From positions 14,017,570 to 14,081,569 of the forward strand of contig NC_088300.1 in NCBI RefSeq assembly GCF_032854445.1: 64,000 nt of DNA, given 5' to 3'. Of the stretch, positions 35,032 to 47,600 are shown in pieces (position 1 is the first letter of the stretch; each line of letters starts with the position of its first letter). Under the pieces are notes generated by a model. The model did no database searches. It was not told where the DNA came from and was given only the letters and a program-made list of their open reading frames with translations. Origin of the DNA: Liolophura sinensis (Eukaryota > Mollusca > Polyplacophora > Chitonida > Chitonidae). Position numbers and translations under genes: made by a program.

Positions 35032-38000
35032 CTAAGAGTGACCATTCTTTTGATGATGTTGATTTTCAGCAGACTCAGTTGTCAGAGGTAGGATTCCTTT
35101 TGGCTGATTCACCACGGGATGCTGGGCGTAAAGAAAAGTAGCAGCACTAACAATAAAAATAGACACTATTGTGAAAATATCCACCTGGATACCAAAAATG
35201 ATCCAACACAGAACAGCTGTAAACAAAAGCTCTAAGGCACTGGCGAAAGTTTTCAAAATAGAATTAAGTGAGCGAAGAAAGAGGCTGGTGACAATTCCGA
35301 TGGCGGCGTTGTTCACCATGATACCAAGAACAATGGGCTGTACAATGACAGAGAACTCTGCCGAGGTAAACGCATCTGTAAGCTGACCGCGGATCGCCAA
35401 GGCAACCAGGTTACACACGATCGAGTTGATATACATGAAGACATTCTGCACCATGATGTGCACCTCAAAGCCGGTGACTTTGAGCAGGAACTCATTGTAG
35501 ACGCCGGCACCACAAGAACTGAAGACCTGCACCATGATGAGGGCAAGATGAGGATCGACGTACGACCACCAAGACCTCTCTGTGTTGCTCTCATGGCCGG
35601 AGCTGTGATGGGTCTCCTTGATGATACAACCTACAGTCAACAGGACCAGGGACAACCACTGGATGCGGCTCAACTGTTTGCGGAATAATATCTGCAAAAA
35701 GCAGGAGTGTCGCACATAAAGCTGGGGTTTGTTATCCCCAAAGGCTATGTCTGAGAGAGATGATGCAAGGAATTTATCAGTTTATTACAAGGATTTAACA
35801 TCTTACCTGAAATAGAATTCCAGTCACGACAACCCTAAATTGAAGCAGTAGGTAATAAGTTGTCGGGTCATAGGCTGCCAAGTTGACAAATTGTAGGTTG
35901 TTGTAAAGGCAGTACAGTGAGGCTGGGATAAAGTAGTATGCCAAAACTGAAAAAAAAAAACAGAAAACAAAAAAACCCAAATTAGTAATCTCTCATTAAT
36001 CAACTCCAAATACTGATCCAAATGCTATGTTATTTTAAATGTTTCAGATAATCATTGTACTGGTAAATTCTTCAACCTTTTCACAGGATTGCAAGGTGTT
36101 TACTCAAGTATATTCTGAAGGCAATATTAGGTGTAGACGGATAAAATTCTACTCTTTGTGAAGCCCTGAAACTGGTGAATTCAACCATTGTAGTATTGTC
36201 TCCAATATCGAATTAAGAATATGCATAAATCGAACTGAAAGTTGCTCTGTTATATGCAAAATGTTTGAGTAATGTTTCTCCTGTAAGCCTAATTGCCGTT
36301 TCGAATGGGCAACAGCATACGTGTGGTGAATGTGTCACAGTAGATTAACAAACGCATATGCGGATTTACGCTTATGCTATAACATTGTAGTTCATTTTTT
36401 TTATTTAGATTTTTCTCAGTTTTTGACTTAAGGCTATGCTCAATTCCAATTAAACTTTCAGGTGTCACAAAGATTCTTTTAAAATGCACACCATTCTGCT
36501 GCATTCTGCGTCTGCCAAACATTACAATGCTTTAACATCTAGGGCATTCAAACCTGCAATTTGGCTTATACATATACCTGTACCTGTAATAATGAATGTT
36601 GCAATACATGAAGCATCAAGTTCACAGAAAAATCCCCACACCATAGATGACTGCTCCACTTGCAAATTTCTCTATACCAGCACAGATATTTAGCCCCACT
36701 CAGATACCATATTTCTTCTAATTTTGGGACACCTGGGCTACTCATTTAGGCTAATGAATATATGCTATTGTAGCAGGAGTAATGTTGAGTTTCTTTTTTC
36801 TCACATGGTTAGACCATCTCATGAACAACATACTCATATCTTTACTTTTCCAAAAGACTGGTAAAGAAATGTAATACTCTGCTTTCAGCACTACTAATAT
36901 CTGTCCCAAAAAATAGCAGTAATTAGGGTACATAAAATGTTTCAAATATGTGCTGGACTTTGTTCTGGCTAATTCAAATTATAACAGTTTGAAAAGTAAT
37001 CGTGACACTGTTGATGCCAATTTGTTGAAAAGCAATTCACTTTGTGATTACCTTTCTTGTGAGTTACTATGTCATGGAATAGTTCCTTCAGGCTCTTCCT
37101 GAAAGAGAAACAAGTAGTTCACATGTACACCCATGCCTATGACATGTCAGGATATACTATTTCAGATCTACACAATTTTATCACTAATATAGTTAGAGTT
37201 TTTTCAATTCCTGAAATGCAAACTGACTTTGGTAGACCAGCTGGAAGAAAAAAAGTATGTATAAACCGGTTATCTACAAAAAACCACCTGACAAAAAACA
37301 ATTCAAACTCCTTAGCAAGCAGATGTTCATGATGTGCCAGTATTTTGTTATCACGCTGGATTTATAACCAAACCTACAAGTAAGCTTTCCCATACATTCC
37401 AATAATGAGGCAATTTCAAATTTAAAACAAAAGACTATAAAACAAATGTGTGACTTACTTATTTATTTGATTGGAATTTTATGCTGTACTCAAGAATATT
37501 TCACATATTATGTTGGTTATGTGATTGGAGACTGAATCAGCCAGTTTTAACCCACCACAATTTGTTCTCTGTACATTTATAACAGAAATTCCAGCCAGCC
37601 AATAATTCTGCTGTTACAGACACTGTGATACATGCACGTATGTGAGACAGCTTCTTACTCGCGTAGAAAGAAGATAACAGCAGCCACCAGCTTGACGCAC
37701 TCTGTCAGGAGCACCACAGTCACAGTATTGTAATTGTACGTCTTCTGCCCTGCTTTCCTGCTAGCTGTCACCAGAATACCTACAAAAGTCAAAACAACCA
37801 TTTCAACACATATACTTTTTTCTCCACTGTTTGTTTGATTGACTGATTGATTGGGGTTTAACGTGGATTTTGCTCGCATCATGATGGCATTTCTTTGTTA
37901 CTCCAAATGACCTAAAATTTTACCCACAAAAGTGCATTTTCAGAAGCAAATAAATGTCACTAAATATTATTTTTGGTCCTGAAACTCCAGTAGAATATCC

Positions 38001-41000
38001 TCCCATGTTTCAAGCAAACCTCAAAACACCGTTATAAATTAAACAGAACTTTCAGAATCAGGAAAAATGGGCAAGTTAATCATGGATGAAATTCATGGTC
38101 ATTCAGGGTATATGCTTGCTATCACATTTGTCAGAAGAAACTGGAATAAAGTTTGAACCCTTTATAAAAATATTACTATTTGAATTAAGACAAATAAATC
38201 CTAAGACAACAAAAAAATGGTACCTAGCAGCTGTAGATGTAAGAAAATATTTCTTACATAACCAGTAGTTGTGGACGTAAGCATTATTTCTTATATACCC
38301 TAATTACTCAACCTTTTCACACATGAAGGAGCAACTTTCAGCTCAGTTTAGGCATATTGTTAATTTGATTTTGGAGACAAAAATACATTGGTACATTGGC
38401 CAATTTCAGGTCTCACAAAAGTATAATTTTATCAGCCCACACAGGATAATGCATTCAGAATGTGCTTGAATAAACACCTTGCAAACACGCGAATTACAGT
38501 ACCCACACTGAACAAGCAGAAATCTCATTTTGGGGCAAATTATAAACTGTAAAATTACTTTGAAAAGCGAATTTCTTATTCACCGAACTGTTTTATGCAA
38601 AAGTAAATGGTCACTAATTGTCATAAGAAAATAGTTACTATATCAAACACTATGTTTACCAAAAACAAATTTATTTCATTGGAGTTTTATGCAGTACTCA
38701 AGAATGTTTCACTGATGAATACAGTAATACAGTGGGGCCAGCATTATGGTGGGGTTAAATTGGACAGATCCTGGTGGAAACCTAGAGCTGTCCAAAGGAT
38801 GCTGGCAGACCTTCCCAAGTAGAAAGGAGATGTAGGCAGCAAGAGGTAGACTTGATTGTGCTCCTGGGTAGTTGCATTGTGCTAGCGCGCTAACAACTAG
38901 GTCAAGGAGTTCTCGCAGGGGACAAAATTAGTTTTGACCTACATGTGTACAATACGTTCTAACTTACCCTAAAGGAAGTGTTGCAATGTACACATACATG
39001 TATGTGCTTTACATGTCAGCGAATCTCTGCTTATTGAATTTTATAAACAATATAAGTTTTGGCAGATTCGGGCACACTCAGTATATGTATCAATCATCAA
39101 ATTTAATTGTAAACAGTTCCTTCAATGCCACAAAACGCAAAATAAGTAACATTCCAGAAATTTACTTGGTAGGCCTTCTGAAAAACGTTATTTTTAACTC
39201 AACACCTATATTAATGACATAATTATTCATACAGAGCTTCCAGTTTTAAAGGTCAAAACCCAAAAAGAGTAACACACATGAAAATTTACTTAAGGCCTTC
39301 TGAAAAAAGTTTTTTCTTTCAAGCTCAACTTTGTGACCACGTAAGATTTTGTCCTTGTGCAGAGTTGCCTCCTATAATACAGTCTCATCATGTGGAATCA
39401 CTAAGTGATTTTCTCCCGGGTGGCAGAAGTATTGCCAATGCTGCAATCTAATCCTGTCGCAACTTGTAAAAACTACGCCAGGATTAAGGCCATTCTGCAG
39501 ACAACACTTAGTGCTCGAGATAAAACGCTAAGAAGTGATTTCACATGTTTACCTTAACGTCTGTGATCGATAGATAGCTTTATTATTTGTATAAAGGTGT
39601 CCTACACTGGCTCAGTTAGATATCACTTTTGATAATACACACCGTGCTGCCATGACATCAAAAGAGAAACATTTTCGCCTATGAAGTTCCAATCTGAGCT
39701 GAGCTTTAAACATCCATATGCCATGCAACACCACATCATATAAGAGGTCATGTGCGACGTCATGTTATATACATAAGTCTGTGAAGGCCTACAGCTAAAA
39801 ACATTGCTTAAACTTTTTCAAACTTGTCGTGATATTGACAAAATAGAATATTGCTCAGTAAAAGTTAAATATAATAAATATTTTTCTCATGAAAGGTGGA
39901 AATGATAGCCCTCTCAATGCTTCACGCCCTGTGGGTCATCCTTTTCACCTCTTACAAGAAAAATATTTATTACATTCAACCTTCACTGTGCAATACCATC
40001 TATCTATCCTAGTTACTTTTAGAATATATTGTTTTTTTTTTAAACTGCATTTAGGTATGTATCAAATAAGAAATGCTAGTTTTTCTATATAAGCTAGACC
40101 AAAATAGCAGACACCTTTGATCTCCAACCAGTTCGAAGAAAAAACGTGTGGACCTACTGGTAGAGTGGTTTAACATTACAGAAAATCAAGCCCTTAGTTT
40201 CCTTTGACAACAGCATTTATCAAATCTTGCCTGAATTCAGGTAGCACACGTACAAGTGTACAACAGTAACAATGTGCAACAAGATCAAATGTGTTGTAAG
40301 ACATTTTGCATCTCCTCTGAGCAAAACAGTTTTATTTTAGTGGGATTCCTTGCCTCTTGATAGCTACGGTACTTTGCATAAGATCCTGGCAGGGAACCAG
40401 ATCAAAATGAGGTCTTTTTCAACAGCAGCCAGTTCTGTTAGGTAAACCCCTGAACTGTTGCCTAATTGGTGACTAGGGACTAAAAATTTAATACTTTAGG
40501 CTGTGAGGAGCAATCCTCCACAATCTCCGCCCACTCCCCCCCCCCCCCCCCAAAAAAAAAATTCATAGCTTCATGGATTAAGGGTGTCGATTGTGATGTA
40601 AAACCCATACATGTGGTGTAGACAGAATTAAATTTACTACATGTACGTATATGGTAATAACAATAATAAATTTATTATTAATCACATTTTTATCAACTTC
40701 TCTAAAAATGTCCATAAGGGGAATTGGGAAACTGTCCTGGATCCACTTGTTCAGCATAGCTGGGACTGACATATATACATTACGGTAGTTCAACAAGTCA
40801 AATGATCTACTGCTATTTGTCAGCCAAGGGCTGGCAGCATAATACACTAGGCAGAGGGGTGATTAGAAAGCGGTTACAATGCCGCTAGGTGCAGCCTGAC
40901 CCTTCTGTGGAAGATTGAGCAGGTTGCCACCTATTTTGATTAAAATTCCTATTTTACTTCATTTATCAGGTAACTGGCTACTTTTCCCGGGCAGCCTTCG

Positions 41001-41344
41001 GTTAAACAAAAGATAATGGCAGCCCTACACAGGCCTGTATTATACTGGCCTTACCTGCCCTAGTTCAGTTCTATTTAATGATCGTCTAGCTACTAACAAT
41101 GTACTAAGCATTTTCAGTGTGTCACATGCAGTTATGCAGGCACCGACAACCCTGAAAACGTCACCTGGCTTTTTATGTGGCTTTTAGCGCTGTGACTACA
41201 TGGATCCATGTACGCGAACATCATGTCAATGTAAAACGTCTCACAGTGCAACTTACCCTGATTGATAAATAGTCCCATGTACGATACAAACACGAGAAAA
41301 CTGGCTTTCGTGGGGAAAAGTTCCCCTGAGCACAGGCCTGCCAT
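35032..41344 (-). CDS. Nucleotide-sugar transporter, SLC35A class, senju-like
   Basis: Five exons join in phase: 41344-41257, 37779-37659, 37098-37052, 35946-35807 and 35691-35032, giving 351 residues. The family exchanges nucleotide sugars for nucleoside monophosphates across the Golgi membrane. Typical signatures are present: FPTKASFLVFVSYMGLF in helix 1, YNTVTVVLLTECVKL, FIPASLYCLYNNLQFVNL, AAYDPTTYYLLLQFRVVVTG (the most conserved part), then GVYNEFLLK, VQNVFMYINSIVCN and LKTFASALELLFTAVLCW. About ten helices are expected. The overall pattern resembles the insect UDP-galactose transporter senju; SLC35A4-type proteins are the alternative, and UDP-galactose as substrate is inference. Exon 3 is only 47 nt. 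Intron 1 (3.5 kb) carries a SINE and a MITE copy. The stop codon touches the 40-bp satellite. Confidence 0.9.
36060..36273 (-). mobile_element. TA-flanked MITE, copy 4, transporter intron 3
   Basis: It is the reverse of copies 1-3: it starts ctggtaaattcttcaacct after TA and contains tttgtgaagccctgaaactg and gaactgaaagttgctctgtt. The right end is diverged and placed approximately. Confidence 0.65.
37459..37505 (-). repeat. SINE tail fragment in transporter intron 2
   Basis: cttatttatttgattggaat plus tactcaagaatatttcacat is the reversed SINE 3' end; the rest of the element is absent. Confidence 0.7.
38298..38499 (+). mobile_element. TA-flanked MITE, copy 2, transporter intron 1
   Basis: It starts ccctaattactcaaccttt after TA and ends gcgaattacag before TA. 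The interior matches copy 1 (aatttcaggtctcacaaaag, aataaacaccttgcaaacac). Confidence 0.75.
38664..38905 (-). mobile_element. SINE, diverged, near full length, transporter intron 1
   Basis: The reversed tail aaatttatttcattggagtt, tgcagtactcaagaatg, core gccagcattatggtgggg and head tgctagcgcgctaacaac are all present, with many substitutions. Confidence 0.85.
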
Positions 41345-42245
41345 TATCAGCTCTTGTCAATGTGCGCGTTGCTCAACCCATGTATGACGCCTTCCTTATC
41401 TGCCCCTGCAATCCTATATATACTGGATTCAGGCACACGCCGCAGTTGACAACAACAGCAACATATCCAGTTACTGCCGGGTATGAGGGGTCATATACAC
41501 TTTTCTCAAACCAACAGAAAAATAAAACAAGACGTTCTTATAACCCTGTTGACTAGGTTACCTCCCTTGGATCAAGATGGAGGGTTTTTCTTAATCCTCC
41601 AGATTATACGTACAGCTGAAGTAGTTCCATGATGTATTACTTGAGTTTTTCTCACAACAAAATTCTTTCTTCATTTTGTTTTGATTAGTGCCATTGCTAA
41701 TTGCACATTGCACTTATGCTTTTATACAGATCTAGCCTTTACTTTACCTACACTTGCATAGCAACATTCATGGCTTTTACAGCTTTTGGTCTGGAGTTAG
41801 GGCTCCTAATTTAAAAAAAAGTGAAAGGTAGTTTTCTCGTTTGTGAAACTCATTTAAGTGAAGTTGGTTCCATGACTTGCATGAAAAACAAACTGAACTA
41901 ATTAGTCATAATCCAAGTGAAAGCCTGACAAACTCATCAGAATCCAGGCCAGAGACAAATGGTACCGGTAACACCTCATCCCTGCAAATTATGACAGTTA
42001 AATCTGGTGTCCATCAATAGCCCAGTATCCTCCAAAATCTTGTTTTGAGCTTTTAACCACAGGATGATTTACCTTGAGAAAGATATGTACGGCCCTCAAG
42101 AAAAATATAAGCGCACAAACCAAAAATGCCATGTTAAAATGACCTTTCATGAAACATCCCCCCAAAATGATTTATTTGTATACTGATTGATTTGCTTTCT
42201 TCAGATCAAGTGGCCCACATGAGCTGGAAATTGAAGCCACTACTG

Positions 42246-42357
42246 AAAATGAATAGTTACCCTAATTTTTGAGTTAACAGGTTATTTAATACTGAAAGAA
42301 AACAACATAAAAATTACTTCGTCCGTTTGTATTTTTGTTGAGTATATTCTCATGAAC
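42246..42357 (+). repeat. Half copy of the foldback element found at 9286-9584
   Basis: taccctaatttttgagttaa followed by caggttatttaatactg and ttacttcgtccgtttgtat aligns with about 9485-9597 at roughly 80% by eye. The inverted left arm is not present here. Confidence 0.6.
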
Positions 42358-42506
42358 TATGGAGCAGCTAGGTCATGGTTGCATGGTTAAGATGCTTGCT
42401 TTTCAATTAAAGGCCACACAAAGCTATGGGTTCAGTCCCGCTCTTGGAGACGGAATTTTCATGACTGCTTCCATTGGTTTCTGGAACTTGGTGGCATGGA
42501 GTGGTA

Positions 42507-42689
42507 CTGTAATATTTCAACCTTTTTGCATGCTTGTGTATTCAAGCATATTATGAAGGTATTACTCTGTGTTGACAGATAAAATTAGACTTTTTGTGAA
42601 GCCCTGTCAGTCCAAAAATCAAATTAAAAATGTGCATAAATTGCACTGAAAGTTGCTCTTTCATATGCAAAAAAGTTAAGGAAATAGGG
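42507..42689 (-). mobile_element. TA-flanked MITE, copy 5
   Basis: It starts ctgtaatatttcaacctttt after TA and ends aaggaaataggg before TA. The interior (tttttgtgaagccctgtcag, actgaaagttgctctttcat) matches the other copies in reverse. Confidence 0.75.
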
Positions 42690-42913
42690 TAGTTGGCACT
42701 GTCTGAAGTAGCCTTACATGAAGATTGTTCGAGGCCCCTAGTATCTACTGACGTGATGCATGGATGCATCACACCTGGGAAAATTCACCTGTGCTTTGTC
42801 TAAGTTCATTGGTTAACCCACTTTGATAACTTTGGGTAATCCAGTTTCCACGACTTATAAAACTATCATTGTATATTACATAAAAATTATCTCATTAAAC
42901 AAAACCAAGAAAT

Positions 42914-43035
42914 AAAATAACCATGTGCTTGAAACTAAATAACCAAGTGCTTGAAACCAAATAACCATGTGCTTGAAACCAAAAAACCAAGTGCTTGACA
43001 CCAAATAACCATGTGCTTGAAACCAAATAACCATT
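42914..43035. repeat. 22-bp tandem repeat, five to six copies
   Basis: The unit is aaataaccatgtgcttgaaa plus cc, with caagtg/catgtg and gacacc/gaaacc variants. Confidence 0.85.
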
Positions 43036-44009
43036 ATTTGAAGAAGAATATTATTATGTTCCCTTCACAGACATGGATACAACATCTACCTGACAAGGAC
43101 AGACAAACTTTCATCAAGAGTAAACAGGTATGTTTATTTACAAATTTTCGAAACATGAAAAGTATGCTTAAAACAAAATAAATTACATGAAATGTATTAG
43201 TTCATGATATAACTTAAATAATAATTATTACAACTGTGGTTAAATTGGATAAGTACAGCACTACAGTGATAGAAAACCATGAGGCATGATACTTACCCTT
43301 GAAAACGACCTTGCCAAACAGTCAAATGACAGAGAACAACCCAGCTGAGCATACAATAAACTGCTTTACAAATCCATGTCAGAAATGTTTTGAAAGTCTT
43401 AATAAAGTCATGAAGGCTTGGATTTCACTGCTCCAAGCAGAAGTTCTGTTTTGTTTGTGCATATTTATGACATTGGGCTCCAATGTAGAGACCTACATGT
43501 ACCTGGTCATAGTGTATCAGCACACGTCTGATCAAACTGGTCTTCAGTGAATCACAGAAAGTATGTCAAGGTTACCATTTGTTTATTGTTATATATCACT
43601 TGAACTGGGAACTGAAGAAAAAAAACTAATCTTCCACCCATATTTGAATTATATAAGTTGTCTTGGGAAATAACATCTGACTGCCATAAGCTGTTAAGCA
43701 CTCAATACATATACATCTGCTGAAAAAGAGCAAACCAAAGATGGATTTGTACTCCAGGCTACATGTGTGATAAAAGCATGTACGTCTAGTTAAATGTAGA
43801 GGCTAAGACAGTTCAGATTTCCAATAATCATGAATGTATGTAAACTTGGATACAACCAATACTGTATCTGGTCATCACTATTTTACTCCTTTTGCCTCAT
43901 TCAGATGGTTTCATTGATCTGAGACAGGTAGTGTGAGTTGCTTTTTTAGGTAAATTTGTAGGGCAAGCACAATAGTTGCAATCTGTACCTGCTGTATACA
44001 ACATTAATA

Positions 44010-44520
44010 CAGTTGAAGTATATGGCACTGCACAGCTACAGTGCTGCATAAAACACTACTGAGTAACAGTACTGTACATGACACTGCACAGATACAGTAC
44101 TGCATACAACACTACAGAGTTACAGTAATGTATATGACACTGCACATTTACAGTACTGCATACAACACTAGAGTTACAGTACTGTATGACACTACATAGT
44201 GACATTACCGTATGTGACACTGCACAGTTACATACTGTATATGATACTGCACAGTTATTGTACTGTATGACACTACAGTTACAGTACTGTATGACACTAC
44301 ATAGTTAGATTACTGTATATGACACTGCATAGTTACAGTACTGTTACAACACTATATAGTTACATTAACATATGTGACGCTGCACAATTACTGTACTGTA
44401 TAAAACACTAGAGTTACAGTACTGTATATGACCCTACATAGTGACATTACTGTACATGACACTGCACAGTTACTGTACTGTATACAACTTGCAGAGTTAC
44501 AGTAATGAACATGACATACA
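44010..44520. repeat. Irregular 24-30 bp tandem array downstream of ARL2
   Basis: About 17 units resemble gacactgcacagttacagta plus ctgtatat, varying in length by up to 6 bp. It lies about 80 bp past the ARL2 stop codon, so it may be part of the ARL2 3' UTR. Confidence 0.8.
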
Positions 44521-44601
44521 GAATGCTCAGGTTGCTCAGTTCAAAGACTTGGCTACAGTATAACCATAGCGGCAAACTACATGTATGAACATTTTCTTCT
44601 G

Positions 44602-47600
44602 TCAGTCCATTGTAAATATCCGTGAGGCGATGTCATCGACGATCCAGTCTATTCCTCGTAACAGGTTTTCCCCTGTGACTGCACTGCAGCCCTGCATCAG
44701 CCAGTGGTGGGTTTTGATGGAGTCCAACTCCAGGTTCTGAAACAAAAACAGTCATTTACAACTTGTGTGCAAGTACATGCATTAGATGGAAGTATATGCA
44801 AGGTTCATGCACAATCAAACCCTTACACCAACATGCACAATCAAACCCTTACACCAACATGCACAATCAAACCCTTACACCAACTTGCATAACAAACCTT
44901 TATATCAATGTGCACACTCAGACCCTTACACCAACGTGCACAATCAAACCCTTACAACAATATGCACAATCAAACCCTTACACCAACATGCACAATCAAA
45001 CCCTTACACCAACATGCACACTCAAAGCCTTACATCAATATGCACACTCAAGCCTATACACCAACACTCAAACCCTTAGACCAATGTGCACAATCAAACC
45101 CTTACACCAATGTGCACACTCAAACCCTTGCACCAACATGCACACTAAAACTCTTACACCAACACTCAAACCCTTAGACCAATGTGCACAATCAAACTCT
45201 TACATCAACATGCACACTCAAGCTCTTACACCAACATGCACACCCAAAGCCTTACATTAACATGCGCACCCAAACTCTTACACCAACATGCACACCCAAA
45301 CCCTTACATTAACATGCACACTCAAGCCTATACACCAACACTCAAACCCTTAGACCAATGTGCACAATCAAACCCTTACACCAATGTGCACACTCAAACC
45401 CTTGCACCAACATGCACACTAAAACTCTTACACCAATATACACACTCAAACTCTTGCACCAATATGCACACTCAAACCCTTACATCAACATGCACACCCA
45501 AATCCTTACATCAACGTCCACACTCAAACTCTTACACTAACATGCACAATCAAACCCTTACACCAACAAGCACACCCAAACCCTTACATCAACATGCACA
45601 CTCAAGCTCTTACACCAACACTCAAACCCTTAGACCAATGTGCACAATCAAACTCTTACATCAACATGCACACTCAAGCTCTTACACCAACATGCACACC
45701 CAAACCCTTACATTAACATGCACACCCAAACTCTTACACCAACATGCACACCCCAACCCTTACATTAACATGCACACCCAAATCCTTACATCAACATGCA
45801 CACTGAAACCCCTACATTTTTAATTTCCTCTGCCGGCAAAGCTCCTGGTAAATCTTGTTTATTGGCGAAAACCAACAAAGTAGCTCCAGACAATCTCTGC
45901 AAATAATAATAACAAAAAAACTTATTATGTTCTGTAATAAACACCCTGCATCAAACTTCTAAATATAATGTGATTTTGTCATAGTTAGAAAATAAATACT
46001 GTTATATTTTATAGGTTAGAGTTTGGTCACTTTACAATGGTGTCTCAAGTTTGTGTCAGTGCTGATATACATGTATTGACAGTGCCAAGCTTTCCGCCAG
46101 GAAATAAATTTTGAGCCTGTTTGAGGACAAAGTTTGGTTGAAGAGGGGTGCGGAGAGCTTTGTTGCCTTCAGGACAATTTTTATCTCATTCCGTGGCATA
46201 TAAGAGTGGTAATTCCATATTATATCTTGTTTTTTGAGTCCTACTTACAAACATCTTCATTTAACATGTGCAGCTACTGCTTTCGCGCACAGCGTATGTG
46301 CATCTGTGGTTGACGTTTTGGTAGGTAAAAAAAAAAAACAAAAAAAAACTCACAGCCTCAGCATCAATTCCTGGTCATTTAAAAAGCATCTGGCTCTTCA
46401 TACTTCTACTTCACTCTACAATAAGCTTCCAAAACAAACTTGTTGTCCATTTTGGCATGCTGAGCTGTTATATTGATTTGAATACTTAAATAAGTTTATG
46501 ATATATTTTTACTTGCTGTCACATTCTCAATACTAGACGTCAAAGTTACTGACGTGCCTATTTAGGACAATCGGGTAGACAACTTCACGTGGTGTGTAGT
46601 TCAAAACAGGCCTTATTTTCGAGTTCCACTGAGATTTTCAGATATCAGATTAAGGTCAGTGTCAAAGGTTGCATAAATGTCTTGCAGACAGACCATGTAT
46701 TAAGTGGATTTGGATATTAAGAGTTGCATATGAAGAAAGCTTTGCCGATGGAGCAGCTGAATACAGACAAAATGTCATAACCGGATGCACACGTCGCCCG
46801 GGCTAAGGATGGCAGCGCGTATCAGTAAATACAAGACATCCTTAGACCAGATTTTCAGGCTAGGCAATTTCATGAATTTCACTCTGACATTTTACAAGTG
46901 AAACGACTGTTTTTGCACTATGCATGAGTACCCGTTATTGACCTTTCTGACCTGTCATCTAACATTGATTTCTTGTCACTTTTAAAAGCCTTTTCCCAAA
47001 TTATTGACGTAAGAAGAGGTCAGTCGAGTAAACCATCCATGGGCTGGATTTTCAGGCTGCTATAGGCCTATACATTGTAGATATTATGCTGGGACATGTT
47101 GAGCCATGAGTGCTGCATGCACTATCCCCACGGGCATTAGGCCATCGGTCTCGTACACAACACTAAGAATAGAAATTTTGACGAAATGCAGGAACGGGAC
47201 TCGTCGGTGATGTAGCTGATACACAGGAGTTTGGAGAGTGCGCAGATTGGTTTGCTTGGTGTTTTAGCTATTTATTGCCATCAACATGTCCGAAAAAGGA
47301 TTCAAATATTCCATTGGCGATAGAAAAGACTTTTCTTTATGTCCCTTTTTTGTATGTCTGAAGGGGAATTTTTGGTAGCTTTTCTGGAGGAATGGATCCA
47401 TTTACCGAGCACAAAACAGACCTAGTGGAAACCCTGTAGTGCTGATTCACCAAATCAAATGCTTCAGACATGACAGCCCACAATATAATGGCACAGAACC
47501 AATCTTGTGACATAGATGCTCTAGCCTATCATTCGGCGTAGTCTGATCACACCCTATTCCCAGTACTCCCGGCTAAAAAAACAAAGAAGAGACATACCAC

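Noticed and set aside
44763-45823. Long ORFs (165 and 213 codons) with repeats of NPYTNMHTQ type, looking like a repeat protein
   Set aside because: They are produced by the 26-bp minisatellite in ARL2 intron 4, which is open in several frames and runs antisense to the gene. There is no start context or flanking exon.
46234-46476. 80-codon ORF with a lysine-rich stretch in ARL2 intron 3
   Set aside because: The lysine run comes from a poly-A tract and there is no other support.
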